Counted from the first letter of the stretch, positions 37,536 to 50,747 are shown. The stretch: 55,832 nucleotides of DNA from Pseudoduganella guangdongensis (GCF_009857475.1 NZ_WWCJ01000003.1:1-55832), one strand, 5' to 3'. Notes: generated by a model from the sequence alone, not told the origin. Program-made: numbers and translations.

Positions 37536-37539
<4 letters not shown>
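36253..37539 (+). CDS. preA: NAD-dependent dihydropyrimidine dehydrogenase, catalytic subunit PreA
   Basis: The protein has 428 residues. The dihydroorotate-dehydrogenase-like FMN barrel (about 1-330) has PNPFWLASAPPTDKAYN at the start, ELNFGCPHGMPERGMGSAVGQVPEYV near 132 and LPISGIGGIGNWKDAAEF near 256. The C-terminus has two [4Fe-4S] ferredoxin clusters: DDCIKCGRCYVACED and EECVGCNLCEITCPV. The position of the catalytic Cys of mammalian DPD (loop GLACGQ) reads GSAVGQ here, which as I recall also holds in E. coli PreA. The gene overlaps preT (TAATG) and the permease downstream (ATGA). Confidence 0.97.
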
Positions 37540-40408
<2,869 letters not shown>

Positions 40409-40445
40409 ACGGCGACCCGGTTCAAATAAGACAAAGGAGCAAATC

Positions 40446-41681
40446 ATGAGCGACCTGAGAATCAACAGCGACCGCCTCTGGGACTCGCTGATGGAACTGG
40501 CCAAAATCGGCGCCACCGAAAAAGGCGGCGTCAAGCGCCTGACCCTGACCGACCTCGACAAACAAGGCCGCGACCTGGTCACCAGTTGGGCACGCGACGC
40601 CGGCCTCTCGATCACCATCGACCAGATCGGCAATGTCTTCATGCGCCGCGACGGCGAAGACAACACGCTGCCCCCCATCATGACCGGCAGCCACATCGAC
40701 ACCCAGCCCACCGGCGGCAAGTTCGACGGCAACTACGGCGTACTAGCCGGCATCGAAGTCGTCCGCACCCTGAACGACCGCGGCATCCGCACCAAAGCCC
40801 CCATTGAGGTCGCGTTCTGGACCAACGAAGAAGGCTCCCGCTTTGTCCCCGTGATGATGGGCTCGGGCGTCTTCTGCGGCGCCTTCACCCTGGAACACGC
40901 CTACGCCGCCAAAGACACCGAAGGCAAGACCGTCGGCGAAGAGCTGGAACGCATCGGCTACAAGGGCGACCAGGTCCCCGGCCAGCACCCGATCGGCGCC
41001 TACTTCGAAACCCATATCGAACAAGGCCCCGTGCTGGAAGATGCCGACAAAGTGATCGGCGTGGTGCCCGCCGTGATGGGCCTGTCCTGGTACGACTGCA
41101 CCGTGAGCGGGATGGAAGCCCACGCCGGCCCCACGCCCATGCACCTGCGCAAAGACGCCATGCAGGTCGCCGCCCGGATCATCCCCGAGGTGGTTGCCAT
41201 CGCCAACCGCTACCCGCCGTACGGGCGCGGCACGGTCGGCATGATGCAGGTCTTCCCCAACAGCCGCAACGTGATTCCCGGCCAGGTCAAATTCAGCATC
41301 GACCTGCGCAACGTGAACGACGAACTGCTGAACAAGATGCACGAAGAGATCCTCGCCTTCGTCGACAAGACTTCCGCCGACACCGGCCTGCCGATCAAGA
41401 TCGAACGCGTGTCGTACTACCCGCCATGCCCGTTCCACCCGGATTGCGTCGGCGCCGTGCGCAAGGCCACCGAGAAGCTGGGCTACTCCACGATGGACGT
41501 GGTCTCCGGCGCCGGGCATGACGCGATCTACGCCGCCCGCGTCGCCCCCGCCGGCATGATCTTCGTCCCCTGCAAGGACGGCATCAGCCACAACGAAATC
41601 GAAGACGCGAAGAAGGAGCACCTGGAAGCGGGTTGCAACGTGCTGCTGCACGCCATGCTGGAGCGCGCCGGCGTCGTATGA
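40446..41681 (+). CDS. Zn-dependent amidase (beta-ureidopropionase / N-carbamoyl amino acid hydrolase)
   Basis: The enzyme has 411 residues of the M20/HyuC type. The start follows AAAGGAGCAAATC. Metal ligands are His-x-Asp in MTGSHIDTQPTGGKFDG (near 83), the Glu pair in TNEEGSRF (near 130), His in GAYFETHIEQGPVLE (near 190) and the last His in DGISHNEIED (near 387). The lid motif GMEAHAGPTPMHLRKDA is present. In this context it hydrolyses N-carbamoyl-beta-alanine and N-carbamoyl-3-aminoisobutyrate, giving the substrates of the transaminase. The family also includes L-N-carbamoylases, so the specificity is inferred from neighbours. Confidence 0.93.
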   Translation: MSDLRINSDRLWDSLMELAKIGATEKGGVKRLTLTDLDKQGRDLVTSWARDAGLSITIDQIGNVFMRRDGEDNTLPPIMTGSHIDTQPTGGKFDGNYGVLAGIEVVRTLNDRGIRTKAPIEVAFWTNEEGSRFVPVMMGSGVFCGAFTLEHAYAAKDTEGKTVGEELERIGYKGDQVPGQHPIGAYFETHIEQGPVLEDADKVIGVVPAVMGLSWYDCTVSGMEAHAGPTPMHLRKDAMQVAARIIPEVVAIANRYPPYGRGTVGMMQVFPNSRNVIPGQVKFSIDLRNVNDELLNKMHEEILAFVDKTSADTGLPIKIERVSYYPPCPFHPDCVGAVRKATEKLGYSTMDVVSGAGHDAIYAARVAPAGMIFVPCKDGISHNEIEDAKKEHLEAGCNVLLHAMLERAGVV

Positions 41682-41682
41682 A

Positions 41683-41694
41683 ATTCGGGGTCAG
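41683..41694. repeat. Truncated GGGTCAG repeat remnant
   Basis: ATTCGGGGTCAG is the first 12 bases of the arm seen at 1-79 and 982-1071, without the rest of the palindrome. It lies between the amidase stop and the convergent TetR gene, and its TCA supplies the TetR stop codon. Confidence 0.6.
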
Positions 41695-42326
41695 CGGCCG
41701 AATGCGAGGCGGGTGATGGCGACGGTCGCCTCGTGCGCCAGGTCGGCCAGTTCCTTGTGCTGTGGGCGCGTTTCGGAGATGAACAGCATGGTGCCCAGCA
41801 TCTGCGCCACGATCAGCGTGCCGCGGATTTCGCACTGGGCCATCGACAGGTCGGGATCGATCTCGTGGATCAGGTTGCGCAGCGTTTTGCGGGCGCGCGT
41901 CATCATGGTGTCGAACAGCTTGGTGGCCACCGGATGGCGGTTGGCCAGCGCGGCGATCTCGAAGAACAAGCCGCTCGATACCTGGTCGCGCAAGTCGGCC
42001 AGGAAGTAATCAATAATCGATTCGAATAATTCCACGCGCGGCCCGCTGCCGGCGGCGGCAACGCGCTCGTCGATGCCGGCCTGGTAGCGCGCGAAGGTCT
42101 GCTCCAGCAGCGCTTCGATCAGGGCATCGCGGCTCGGGTAGTAGTGCTGCACGGTGGACAAGCTGACGCCCACCTGCTGCGCCACGCTGCGCATGGCCAG
42201 TGCCGCATAGCCGTCGCGCGCCAGCAACAAGCGCGCCGCTTCCAGGATGGCGCTGGCGCGCTCATAGCCCTTGGTGGTGGTGTTGGAATCCTTTGCCTGC
42301 AGGGGCGTGTCTGTCTTTTTTCGCAT
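41691..42326 (-). CDS. TetR-family regulator of the acyl-CoA gene row
   Basis: The protein has 211 residues. The HTH (about 25-68) reads ILEAARLLLARDGYAALAMRSVAQQVGVSLSTVQHYYPSRDALIEALL. The C-terminal ligand domain is helical and not closely recognisable. It is divergent from the acyl-CoA dehydrogenase gene, and the intergenic region has two tandem palindromes placed over both promoters, so it is probably a repressor that is relieved by an acyl-CoA or a related compound. Its stop codon falls inside a repeat remnant, so the last residues may have been altered by the insertion. Confidence 0.9.
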   Translation of the reverse strand: MRKKTDTPLQAKDSNTTTKGYERASAILEAARLLLARDGYAALAMRSVAQQVGVSLSTVQHYYPSRDALIEALLEQTFARYQAGIDERVAAAGSGPRVELFESIIDYFLADLRDQVSSGLFFEIAALANRHPVATKLFDTMMTRARKTLRNLIHEIDPDLSMAQCEIRGTLIVAQMLGTMLFISETRPQHKELADLAHEATVAITRLAFGR

Positions 42327-42335
42327 ACAGCGCGG

Positions 42336-42395
42336 ATTATCCGTTCGATTGACAAATCGGTCAACTGACCGATACCATCTAGGTCAGTTGACCTA
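42336..42395. promoter_or_regulatory. Divergent promoters with two TetR operators
   Basis: Operators: TCGGTCA-AC-TGACCGA (42357-42372) and TAGGTCA-GT-TGACCTA (42380-42395), centres 23 bases apart. Plus-strand promoter: -35 TTGACA (42349-42354), spacer 18, -10 TACCAT (42373-42378), so operator 1 fills the spacer and operator 2 covers the start. Minus-strand promoter: TTGACC (42359-42364), spacer 17, GATAAT (42336-42341), with operator 1 over its -35. Both genes should be repressed together. Confidence 0.8.
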
Positions 42396-42420
42396 TAACA
42401 AAATACGGAGACTTTGCCCG

Positions 42421-43557
42421 ATGATCCCTCGCACTTTATTCACCGAAGAACACGAGATGCTGCGCGAATCCGCGCGCCGTTTCATGGAAACCGAAATCGC
42501 CCCGCACCACGAGCGCTGGGAAGAGCAGGGCTATGTGGACCGCGACGCCTGGCAGAAAGCCGGCGCTGCGGGCTTCCTGTGCCCGACCATGCCGGAGCAA
42601 TACGGCGGGGTGGGCGTGGACCGCCGCTACAGCATGGTGCTGATCGAGGAACAGGCGCGCGTCGGCGCCTCCGGCCCCGGCTTCATGCTGCACTCGGAAA
42701 TCGTGGCGCCCTACATCCTGCATTACGGCAGCGAGTACCTGAAATCGCATTACATCCCCAAACTGGCGACCGGCGAAATGATCGGCGCCATCGCCATGAC
42801 CGAGCCGGGCACCGGCTCCGACCTGCAGGGCGTGACCACCACCGCGATCCGCGACGGCGAGCACTATGTGCTGAACGGTTCCAAGACCTTCATCACCAAC
42901 GGCTGGAATGCCGACTGCGTGATCGTGGTCGCCAAGACCGATCCGAGCGCGGGCGCCAAAGGCATCAGCCTGTTCGTGGTGGACACCTCGATGGCCGGCT
43001 TCAGCAAAGGCAAGCGCCTGAAGAAGGCCGGCATGAAGGCGCAGGATACGTCCGAGCTGTTCTTCGAGAACGTGCGCGTGCCGGCGCAAAACCTGTTGGG
43101 CGAGGAGGGCGCCGGCTTCAAGTACCTGATGCAGGAACTGCCTTGGGAGCGCATGCAGATCGCCATCATGGCGGTGCAGGCCGCCGAATCCGGCCTGGAA
43201 TGGACGGTGCAGTACACGCGCGACCGCAAGGCATTCAAGCGCCCGATCGCCGAGTTTCAGACCATCGCCCACGCGCTGGCCGAGATCAAGACGGAAGTGC
43301 AGATGTGCCGCGTGTTCGTGGACCGTTGCATGGAGCTGCTGCTGGAAGATAAGCTGGACGCCGCCACCGCCTCCATGGCCAAGTACTGGACCACCGAGAT
43401 GCAATTCCGTGTGCTCGACAAGTGCGTGCAGCTGCACGGCGGCTATGGCTATATGTGGGAATACCCGATCACCCGCGCCTGGGCCGACGCACGCGTGCAG
43501 CGCGTGTATGGCGGCACCAATGAAATCATGAAAGAACTGATCAGCCGTACCCTGTAA
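42421..43557 (+). CDS. Acyl-CoA dehydrogenase (LCAD-like)
   Basis: The enzyme has 378 residues. The FAD-dependent alpha-beta dehydrogenation of an acyl-CoA is supported by [22 protein letters not shown] (near 121), the C-terminal helix bundle with [16 protein letters not shown] and the ending [18 protein letters not shown]. The Glu of the usual YEGT motif is Gly here, as in the long-chain and isovaleryl types, where the base is a Glu on another helix; the candidate is in [12 protein letters not shown] near residue 260. The ribosome-binding site is ACGGAG. It leads the operon controlled by the divergent TetR. Confidence 0.94.
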   Translation: MIPRTLFTEEHEMLRESARRFMETEIAPHHERWEEQGYVDRDAWQKAGAAGFLCPTMPEQYGGVGVDRRYSMVLIEEQARVGASGPGFMLHSEIVAPYILHYGSEYLKSHYIPKLATGEMIGAIAMTEPGTGSDLQGVTTTAIRDGEHYVLNGSKTFITNGWNADCVIVVAKTDPSAGAKGISLFVVDTSMAGFSKGKRLKKAGMKAQDTSELFFENVRVPAQNLLGEEGAGFKYLMQELPWERMQIAIMAVQAAESGLEWTVQYTRDRKAFKRPIAEFQTIAHALAEIKTEVQMCRVFVDRCMELLLEDKLDAATASMAKYWTTEMQFRVLDKCVQLHGGYGYMWEYPITRAWADARVQRVYGGTNEIMKELISRTL

Positions 43558-43567
43558 GGAGAACAGC

Positions 43568-44773
<1,206 letters not shown>

Positions 44774-44785
44774 GGGAGACGGACA

Positions 44786-46918
44786 ATGATTGATTACAGC
44801 CTGGATTCCCACGGCATCGCTACCCTGAGCTGGAATATGCCGGGGCGCAGCCAGAATGTGCTGAACGAGGAAAGCTGCGCCGTACTGTGCGAGCTGGTGG
44901 AACGTGTGGTAGGCGACAGCGCCGTGAAGGGCGTGCTGATGACGTCCGCCAAGCCTGACTTCATCGCGGGCGGCGACCTGGAGTGGCTGCTGTCCGCCAA
45001 GACGGCGGAAGCGTTATTCGAACGCGTGGTGCGCCTCGACCGCGCGCTGCGCAAGCTGGAGACTTGCGGCAAGCCGGTCGCCATGGCGCTGCCGGGCGTG
45101 ACCCTGGGTGGCGGCCTGGAAGTGGCGCTGTGCGGGCATTACCGCGTGGCGGCCGATAATCCGAAAGCGCGGTTCGGCTTCCCGGAAGTGACGCTTGGCC
45201 TGCTGCCGGGCGGCGGCGGTACGCAGCGCTTGCCGCGCCTTGTCGGCATCCAGAAATCGCTGCCGCTGCTGTTGGAGGGCAAGCGCCTGACTGCCGCCGC
45301 CGCGCGCGAGCTGGGCATCCTGAATGAAGTCGTCCCGGCAGGCAGCGAGCTGGCTGCCGCGCGCGCGTGGCTGGAGGGGGCTATCGCCGCCGGCGGCGCG
45401 CAGCAGCCGTGGGACGTCAAGGGCTTCAAGATTCCGGGCGGCGCTGTCTCTGCGCCAGCCGTGCAGCAAGTCTTCATGGCGGCGAATGCCATGCTGCGCG
45501 CCAAGACCTTCGGCAATTACCCGGCGCCGCGCAATATCCTGTCCTGCGTGTACGAAGGCCTGATCACGGATATCGATACCGGCTTGATGACGGAGGCGCG
45601 CTACTTCGTGCAAACCGTGCTGTCGCCGGAAGCGAAGAATATGATCCGCACGCTGTTCTTCAGCATGAACGAGGCGAACAAGCTGGCCGCGCGCCCGGCG
45701 GGCGTGCCGCAGCAGAAGTACAGCAAGATCGGCGTGCTGGGCGCGGGCATGATGGGGGCGGGCATCGCCTATGTCGCCGCCAAGGCGGGCATCGACGTGG
45801 TGCTGGTCGATACCGCGCAGGAGGCGGCGGAACGCGGCAAGGCCTACTCGGCTGGTCTGCTGGCGAAGCAACAAAAGCGCGGCCAGGTCACGCCGGAGAA
45901 GGCGGAAGCGCTGCTGGCGCGCATTACGCCAACCACCGACTTCGCGCTGCTGGCCGGCGCGGAGATCGTGGTGGAGGCGGTGTTCGAGGACCGTGCCATC
46001 AAGGCCGACGTGACGCGCCGCGCGGAGGCGGTGCTGGCGGCCGAAGCGATCTTCGCTTCCAATACTTCCACGCTACCGATCAGCGGCCTGGCGGAAGCCA
46101 GCGCGCGCCCGGCCAACTTCATCGGCCTGCATTTCTTCTCGCCGGTGGACCGCATGGCGATTGTGGAGATCATCGTTGGCAAGCAGACTTCCGATGCGAC
46201 GCTGGCGCGCTCGATGGACCTGGTGCGTGCGCTGGGCATGGCGCCGATTGTGGTCAACGATGCGCGCGGCTTCTACACCAGCCGCGTGTTCTCGACCTAT
46301 GTGCTGGAGGGGCTGGCGCTGCTGGCGGAAGGCGTGTCGCCTGCGCTGATCGAAAACGCCGGCCTGCAAGCCGGCATGCCGGTCGGCCCGCTGGCGCTGA
46401 CTGACGAAGTTTCCTCAGAATTGATCTGGAAGATCGACCGCCAGACCCGCATCGACCTGGGCGAAGCCTATAGAGCGCGCCCCGGCCACCAAGTTGCCGC
46501 GCGCATGGTGGAACTGGGCCGCATCGGCAAGAAGGCCGGCAAGGGCTTCTACGACTATCCCGACGATGGCAAGAAGTCCTTGTGGGGCGGCCTGGCAGGG
46601 CTGTTCCCGCGCGCCGCCGTGCAGCCCGACGTGGCAGCCGTGGTCGAACGCCTCATCGTCGTGCAGGCGGTGGAAACGGCGCGCTGCATGGATGAAGGCG
46701 TGCTGCGCTCCGCACGCGACGCCGATGTCGGTGCCATCCTCGCCTGGGGTTTCCCGCCCTTCCGGGGTGGCCCTTTGAGCATGATCGACAATGCCGGCGC
46801 CGCAGCTTTTGTGGCGCAGTGCGAAAGGCTGGCGGCGGCGCATGGTGAGCGTTTCGCCCCACCGGCGCAGCTGAAGGCCATGGCGGCCAGCGGCGCCGCT
46901 TATTACACGGAGCGTTGA
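44786..46918 (+). CDS. Bifunctional enoyl-CoA hydratase / 3-hydroxyacyl-CoA dehydrogenase
   Basis: The enzyme has 710 residues, as in FadB/FadJ. The crotonase domain (1-190) has SAKPDFIAGGDLEWLL, LGGGLEVALCGHYRVA and FGFPEVTLGLLPGGGGTQRLPRL, including both catalytic Glu residues. The dehydrogenase part (about 310-710) has the NAD loop GVLGAGMMGAGIAYVAAKAG, the catalytic His region FIGLHFFSPVDRMAIVEII and the C-terminal helical domains with VVNDARGFYTSRVF and GKKAGKGFYDYPD. The ribosome-binding site is GGGAGACGG. The enzyme acts between the acyl-CoA dehydrogenase and the thiolase. Confidence 0.96.
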   Translation: MIDYSLDSHGIATLSWNMPGRSQNVLNEESCAVLCELVERVVGDSAVKGVLMTSAKPDFIAGGDLEWLLSAKTAEALFERVVRLDRALRKLETCGKPVAMALPGVTLGGGLEVALCGHYRVAADNPKARFGFPEVTLGLLPGGGGTQRLPRLVGIQKSLPLLLEGKRLTAAAARELGILNEVVPAGSELAAARAWLEGAIAAGGAQQPWDVKGFKIPGGAVSAPAVQQVFMAANAMLRAKTFGNYPAPRNILSCVYEGLITDIDTGLMTEARYFVQTVLSPEAKNMIRTLFFSMNEANKLAARPAGVPQQKYSKIGVLGAGMMGAGIAYVAAKAGIDVVLVDTAQEAAERGKAYSAGLLAKQQKRGQVTPEKAEALLARITPTTDFALLAGAEIVVEAVFEDRAIKADVTRRAEAVLAAEAIFASNTSTLPISGLAEASARPANFIGLHFFSPVDRMAIVEIIVGKQTSDATLARSMDLVRALGMAPIVVNDARGFYTSRVFSTYVLEGLALLAEGVSPALIENAGLQAGMPVGPLALTDEVSSELIWKIDRQTRIDLGEAYRARPGHQVAARMVELGRIGKKAGKGFYDYPDDGKKSLWGGLAGLFPRAAVQPDVAAVVERLIVVQAVETARCMDEGVLRSARDADVGAILAWGFPPFRGGPLSMIDNAGAAAFVAQCERLAAAHGERFAPPAQLKAMAASGAAYYTER

Positions 46919-46919
46919 T

Positions 46920-48008
46920 ATGGGTGTGCTGTCCGGCGTCAGGATTGTGGAGATAGCGGGCATCGGTCCGGGACCTTTCTGCGGCATGCTGCTGGCGGAT
47001 TTGGGCGCGGAGGTGATCGTGGTCGAGCGTCCCGGTGCGGCGGAAATCCCGACGGCGGGCATCCTGCGCCGCGGCAAACGTTCGCTGGCGCTGGACCTGA
47101 AAGCGCCCGGGGCGGTCGATACCGTGCTGGCCCTGATCGAGGACGCCGACGGCCTGATCGAAGGCATGCGGCCGGGCGCCATGGAGCGGCTCGGCCTGGG
47201 GCCGGATGTATGCCTGGCGCGCAATCCGCGCCTTGCATACGGCCGCATGACGGGCTGGGGCCAGCAAGGGCCGTTGGCGCAGGCGGCAGGGCACGACAAC
47301 AACTACATCGCGCTGTCCGGCGCCCTGCATTATGCGGGCGCGGGCGATGTACCGCCGGTCGCGCCGCCAACGCTGGTGGGCGACCTTGGCGGCGGTGCGC
47401 TCTATCTCGCGCTGGGCATCGTGTCAGCCATCCTGCACGCGCGCGGCGGCGGCAAAGGGCAGGTGGTCGATGCCGCCATCGTTGATGGTTCTGCGCATAT
47501 GATGAACCTCTTGCTCGACCTGACGGCGACGGGACTGATGCGCGAGCAGCGCGCCGCCTCGGTACTGGACGGGCCGCACTGGTTCAACACCTACCGCTGC
47601 AAGGATGGGCGCGATATCACAATCGGCGCGCTGGAGGCCAAGTTCTACCAGCTGCTGCTGGAAAAACTCGGCCTGGCCGGCGACCGCCGCTTCGCCGCCC
47701 AGCATGCGGCGGGACAATGGCCGCTGCAGCGCGCCGCTTTCGCCGAACTGTTTGCCATGCGCACGCGCGACGAGTGGTGCGCGCTGCTGGAAGGCAGCGA
47801 TGCCTGCTTTGCGCCGGTGCTGGCGCCGTCCGAAGCGGCGCGCCATCCGCATTTGCAGGCGCGCGGCACGTATTCGACGGACGGGGTATTGCAGGCCAAT
47901 GCGGCGCCGCGCTTCAGCGGCACACCCGCGCCGGTGGTGCCGAATGCGGTTCCCGCCGTGGGCCAGCACAATGAAGAGATCCTCGCACGATTGAATCGCA
48001 AGGTGTAG
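46920..48008 (+). CDS. CaiB/BaiF family protein, alpha-methylacyl-CoA racemase type
   Basis: The protein has 362 residues. AMACR-type features are VRIVEIAGIGPGPFCGMLLADLGAEVIVVERP at the start, TGWGQQGPLAQAAGHDNNYIALSGAL with catalytic His125, and Asp155 in TLVGDLGGGALYLALGI; the R-G-K-R-S-L-A-L-D-L stretch near 51 binds CoA. It would equilibrate the 2R and 2S forms of 2-methylacyl-CoA, allowing beta-oxidation of branched acids. The start is one base after the FadB-like stop. Other family members are CoA transferases, but the AGHDxNY motif favours racemase. Confidence 0.9.
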   Translation: MGVLSGVRIVEIAGIGPGPFCGMLLADLGAEVIVVERPGAAEIPTAGILRRGKRSLALDLKAPGAVDTVLALIEDADGLIEGMRPGAMERLGLGPDVCLARNPRLAYGRMTGWGQQGPLAQAAGHDNNYIALSGALHYAGAGDVPPVAPPTLVGDLGGGALYLALGIVSAILHARGGGKGQVVDAAIVDGSAHMMNLLLDLTATGLMREQRAASVLDGPHWFNTYRCKDGRDITIGALEAKFYQLLLEKLGLAGDRRFAAQHAAGQWPLQRAAFAELFAMRTRDEWCALLEGSDACFAPVLAPSEAARHPHLQARGTYSTDGVLQANAAPRFSGTPAPVVPNAVPAVGQHNEEILARLNRKV

Positions 48009-48046
48009 CAGTTGCTGGACGATGCGGGTTAGAATCCGCCTTTTTC

Positions 48047-48985
48047 ATGAAATTCAAGCAACTCGTCCTCGCCTTGCCGCTGGCCTGCCTACTGCAGCTG
48101 GCTTCCCACGCGAATGCCCAGCCTGCGCAGGAATCGGCCCTGGTGCAGGCGCGCCAGGGTTTTACCACCAAGATCATCCGCCAGGGCGAGAAGTATCCCG
48201 CCATTCCCGCGCCGCCAGCAGGCGTGTTCGAACGGGTGCAGTACAAGTCCCCGGTGGGCGCGCTGGCGGCGTACATTACGCCTAAGCCGGAAGGCAAGGG
48301 CAAGTACCCTGCCATTATCTGGATCACCGGCGGCGACAGCAACTCGCTGGACGAGATGTGGACGCCGAAGCCGCGCGAGAACGACCAGAGTGCAGCCGCC
48401 TACCGCAGGAAGGGGCTGGTGCTGATGCTGCCTAGCCTGCGCGGCGGGAACGATAATCCGGGCCAGCGCGAAGGCTTCTACGGCGAAGTGGACGATGTGA
48501 TCGCAGCGGCGGATTATCTCGCCAGCCTGCCGCACGTCGACCCCCAGCGCATCTACCTGGGCGGTCATAGCACCGGCGGCACGCTCGCGATGCTGGTGGG
48601 TGCCAGCACCAACAAGTTCCGCGCCATCTTCGCCTTCGGCCCGGTGGCGTCGGCCAGCTACTACGGCGCGAACTACAACTACTACGACTTGAAGAACATC
48701 GAGGAGATCAAGCGCCGCGCGCCGATCCTGTGGCTGGATGCGGTGCGCAGCGACATGTATGTACTGGAAGGCGCGGTCGGCGGCAATGTGGAAGACCTGC
48801 ATACCATGCGCCAGAAGAACCTGAACCCAGCGATCCGCTTCCGCGAAGTGGCAGGCAAGACGCACTTCAGCGTCCTGGCACCGGCCAATGAAATGATCGC
48901 CGAGAAGATCATCGACGCCGCCAACGGCGGCGAAGAGGTCGAGATCACTAACGCCGATATCAGGGAGCTGGCGCGTAAGAAGTAG
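48047..48985 (+). CDS. Secreted alpha/beta hydrolase of the prolyl-oligopeptidase type
   Basis: The protein has 312 residues. The N-terminus MKFKQLVLALPLACLLQLASHANAQ is a Sec signal peptide. The hydrolase core has KYPAIIWITGGDSNSLDEMW as the oxyanion region, the nucleophile Ser in LGGHSTGGTLAMLVG near residue 181, and a candidate His in GKTHFSVLAP near 279. The substrate (ester or peptide) is unknown. There is no clear ribosome-binding site. The end overlaps the tail of the convergent UraD-AllC gene by 26 bases, so the C-terminal residues of both are encoded on opposite strands of the same DNA. Confidence 0.85.
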   Translation: MKFKQLVLALPLACLLQLASHANAQPAQESALVQARQGFTTKIIRQGEKYPAIPAPPAGVFERVQYKSPVGALAAYITPKPEGKGKYPAIIWITGGDSNSLDEMWTPKPRENDQSAAAYRRKGLVLMLPSLRGGNDNPGQREGFYGEVDDVIAAADYLASLPHVDPQRIYLGGHSTGGTLAMLVGASTNKFRAIFAFGPVASASYYGANYNYYDLKNIEEIKRRAPILWLDAVRSDMYVLEGAVGGNVEDLHTMRQKNLNPAIRFREVAGKTHFSVLAPANEMIAEKIIDAANGGEEVEITNADIRELARKK

Positions 48986-50729
48986 CGAAGTTGCGCAGGA
49001 AGTCGAGCAGCACCTGGGCTGCGACTTCCGCGTCATCGGCAGTCATCGTCTCCAGCGGATTGTGGCTGATGCCGCCGTTGCCGCAGCGCGTGAACAGCAT
49101 CGCCACATCGGCCAGCGCCGCCATCGCCATGGCGTCATGACCGGCGCCGGACAGTAGGTCGAAGCGCGGCAGGCCGGCGCGCTGCACGGCATCACCCAGT
49201 TGCTGCATCAGCCAAGGCGCGCAAGGCGCCGCCCGGGCTTCCACGATTTTCTCCACTTTGAACTCGATGGCGCGGCGCGCGCAGATGGCGGCCAGGCCAT
49301 CCAGCACATCGCGCACGGCCGCTTCGCGCACCGCATCGTCGGCCGCGCGGATGTCGAGCGAGAGCTGGCAGGCGCCGGGGATCACATTGACCGAGCCGCC
49401 TGGCACCTGCAACTGTCCCACGGTGCCGACTAAAGCTTCGCCCTGGGCGCAGCGCTGCTCGACCAGCAGCACGATCTCCGCCGCTGCCGCAGCAGCATCC
49501 TTACGCATATGCATAGGCGTGGTGCCCGCATGGCTGGCCACACCCTGCAGCTCGACCAGGAAGCGCGAGCTGCCGGCAATGGCCGTCACGACACCGACCG
49601 GCAGGCCGCGCTCCAGCAGCACCGGGCCCTGCTCGATATGGACTTCGACATAGGCCGCGATATCCTCGCGTCGCCGTGCAATGGCGGGGATGGCGGCCGG
49701 GTCGTGGCCCGCCGCCGCCAGCGCCGCGCGCATGCTGGTGCCGTCCGCGTCGAGCGCATCGAGCAACGCCATGTCGAAGTTGCCGGTGACGGCGTTACTG
49801 CCCAGGAAGGTACTGCGGAAGCGCACCCCTTCTTCTTCCGCGAAGCCGATCACCTCCAGGTGGAAGGGCAGCGCCTCGCCCTTGTCGCGCAGGTGGCGCA
49901 CCACGGCGATCGGCAGCAGGATGCCGAGGCGGCCATCGTACTTGCCGCCGTTGCGCACCGTGTCGTAATGCGAGCCGGTGACGATGGTCTTGGCGCCCGG
50001 CGCATCGGACAGGTAGCGGCCGGTGACGTTGCCCACCGCATCGATGTCAGCCTGCATGCCGGCAGCGCGCATCCACGAAAGAAGCTGCGCGGCGGTGGCG
50101 CGGTGCGCATCGGTCATGTAGGCGCAGGTAAGCGCGTCCGGCTCATCGCTCCACTGTGCCAGGTCTTCCGACCACTGCATGATTTGCGGGCCGAAGGCCA
50201 GCTGCACGTCCAGCAGGTCATTCAAGCGTATTTCAGCGATGCGATGGATCTGGCGCAGGCATTCCGCCATTTCATCCGTACGCTGGTTTTTCAGGCGGCG
50301 CGCAAAGGTCGCGATGACGGCCTCGCGCGTCAGCCCCTGTCCCGTCGGACCCTTCACCGCCAGGATGAAAGGGAAGCCGAACTTTGCGTTGTAATCCGCG
50401 TTCAATTGGTGCAGCCGCGCAAACTCCTGCGCGCTGCACAGGTTCAGGCCTGACTTGGCCTGCTCGCTGGTCGATTCCGCCGTCAATTGTCCCGCGACGG
50501 CCGCCTTGCCCGCCAATTCAGGATGGGCCCGGATCAGCCCAAGCTGTTCCGCCTCGCTGGCATTGGCAACAACCGCCTGCAAAGCCAGCTTCAGCGCCGC
50601 CAGCGAAGCAAACGGCCGCCGCCCCGCCGCCCGTTCCGGAATCCAGGGCGAATGCTCGTAAATCCCCCGCAGATGCTCAACAAATTCAGCCGCATCGCAA
50701 GAGTTCAATTCCAGAAGAGTGGTCGTCAT
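48960..50729 (-). CDS. Bifunctional OHCU decarboxylase / allantoate amidohydrolase fusion
   Basis: The protein has 589 residues. The start at 50729 follows AAGGAAT. The N-terminal domain (about 1-168) is UraD, which turns OHCU into S-allantoin: GIYEHSPWIPERAAGRRPFASL, catalytic His in LIRAHPELAGKAAV (near 66) and FPFILAVKG. The C-terminal domain (about 175-589) is M20-type AllC: GSHYDTVRNGGKYDGRLGIL, EEEGVRFRSTFLGS, HIEQGPVLLERGLP and GISHNPLETM, which splits allantoate to ureidoglycolate. The enzyme of the step between them (allantoinase) is not in this window. The operon partner LysR lies upstream on this strand. Confidence 0.95.
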   Translation of the reverse strand: MTTTLLELNSCDAAEFVEHLRGIYEHSPWIPERAAGRRPFASLAALKLALQAVVANASEAEQLGLIRAHPELAGKAAVAGQLTAESTSEQAKSGLNLCSAQEFARLHQLNADYNAKFGFPFILAVKGPTGQGLTREAVIATFARRLKNQRTDEMAECLRQIHRIAEIRLNDLLDVQLAFGPQIMQWSEDLAQWSDEPDALTCAYMTDAHRATAAQLLSWMRAAGMQADIDAVGNVTGRYLSDAPGAKTIVTGSHYDTVRNGGKYDGRLGILLPIAVVRHLRDKGEALPFHLEVIGFAEEEGVRFRSTFLGSNAVTGNFDMALLDALDADGTSMRAALAAAGHDPAAIPAIARRREDIAAYVEVHIEQGPVLLERGLPVGVVTAIAGSSRFLVELQGVASHAGTTPMHMRKDAAAAAAEIVLLVEQRCAQGEALVGTVGQLQVPGGSVNVIPGACQLSLDIRAADDAVREAAVRDVLDGLAAICARRAIEFKVEKIVEARAAPCAPWLMQQLGDAVQRAGLPRFDLLSGAGHDAMAMAALADVAMLFTRCGNGGISHNPLETMTADDAEVAAQVLLDFLRNFATSYAPAP

Positions 50730-50747
50730 TGCCGATATTCCTTTTTT

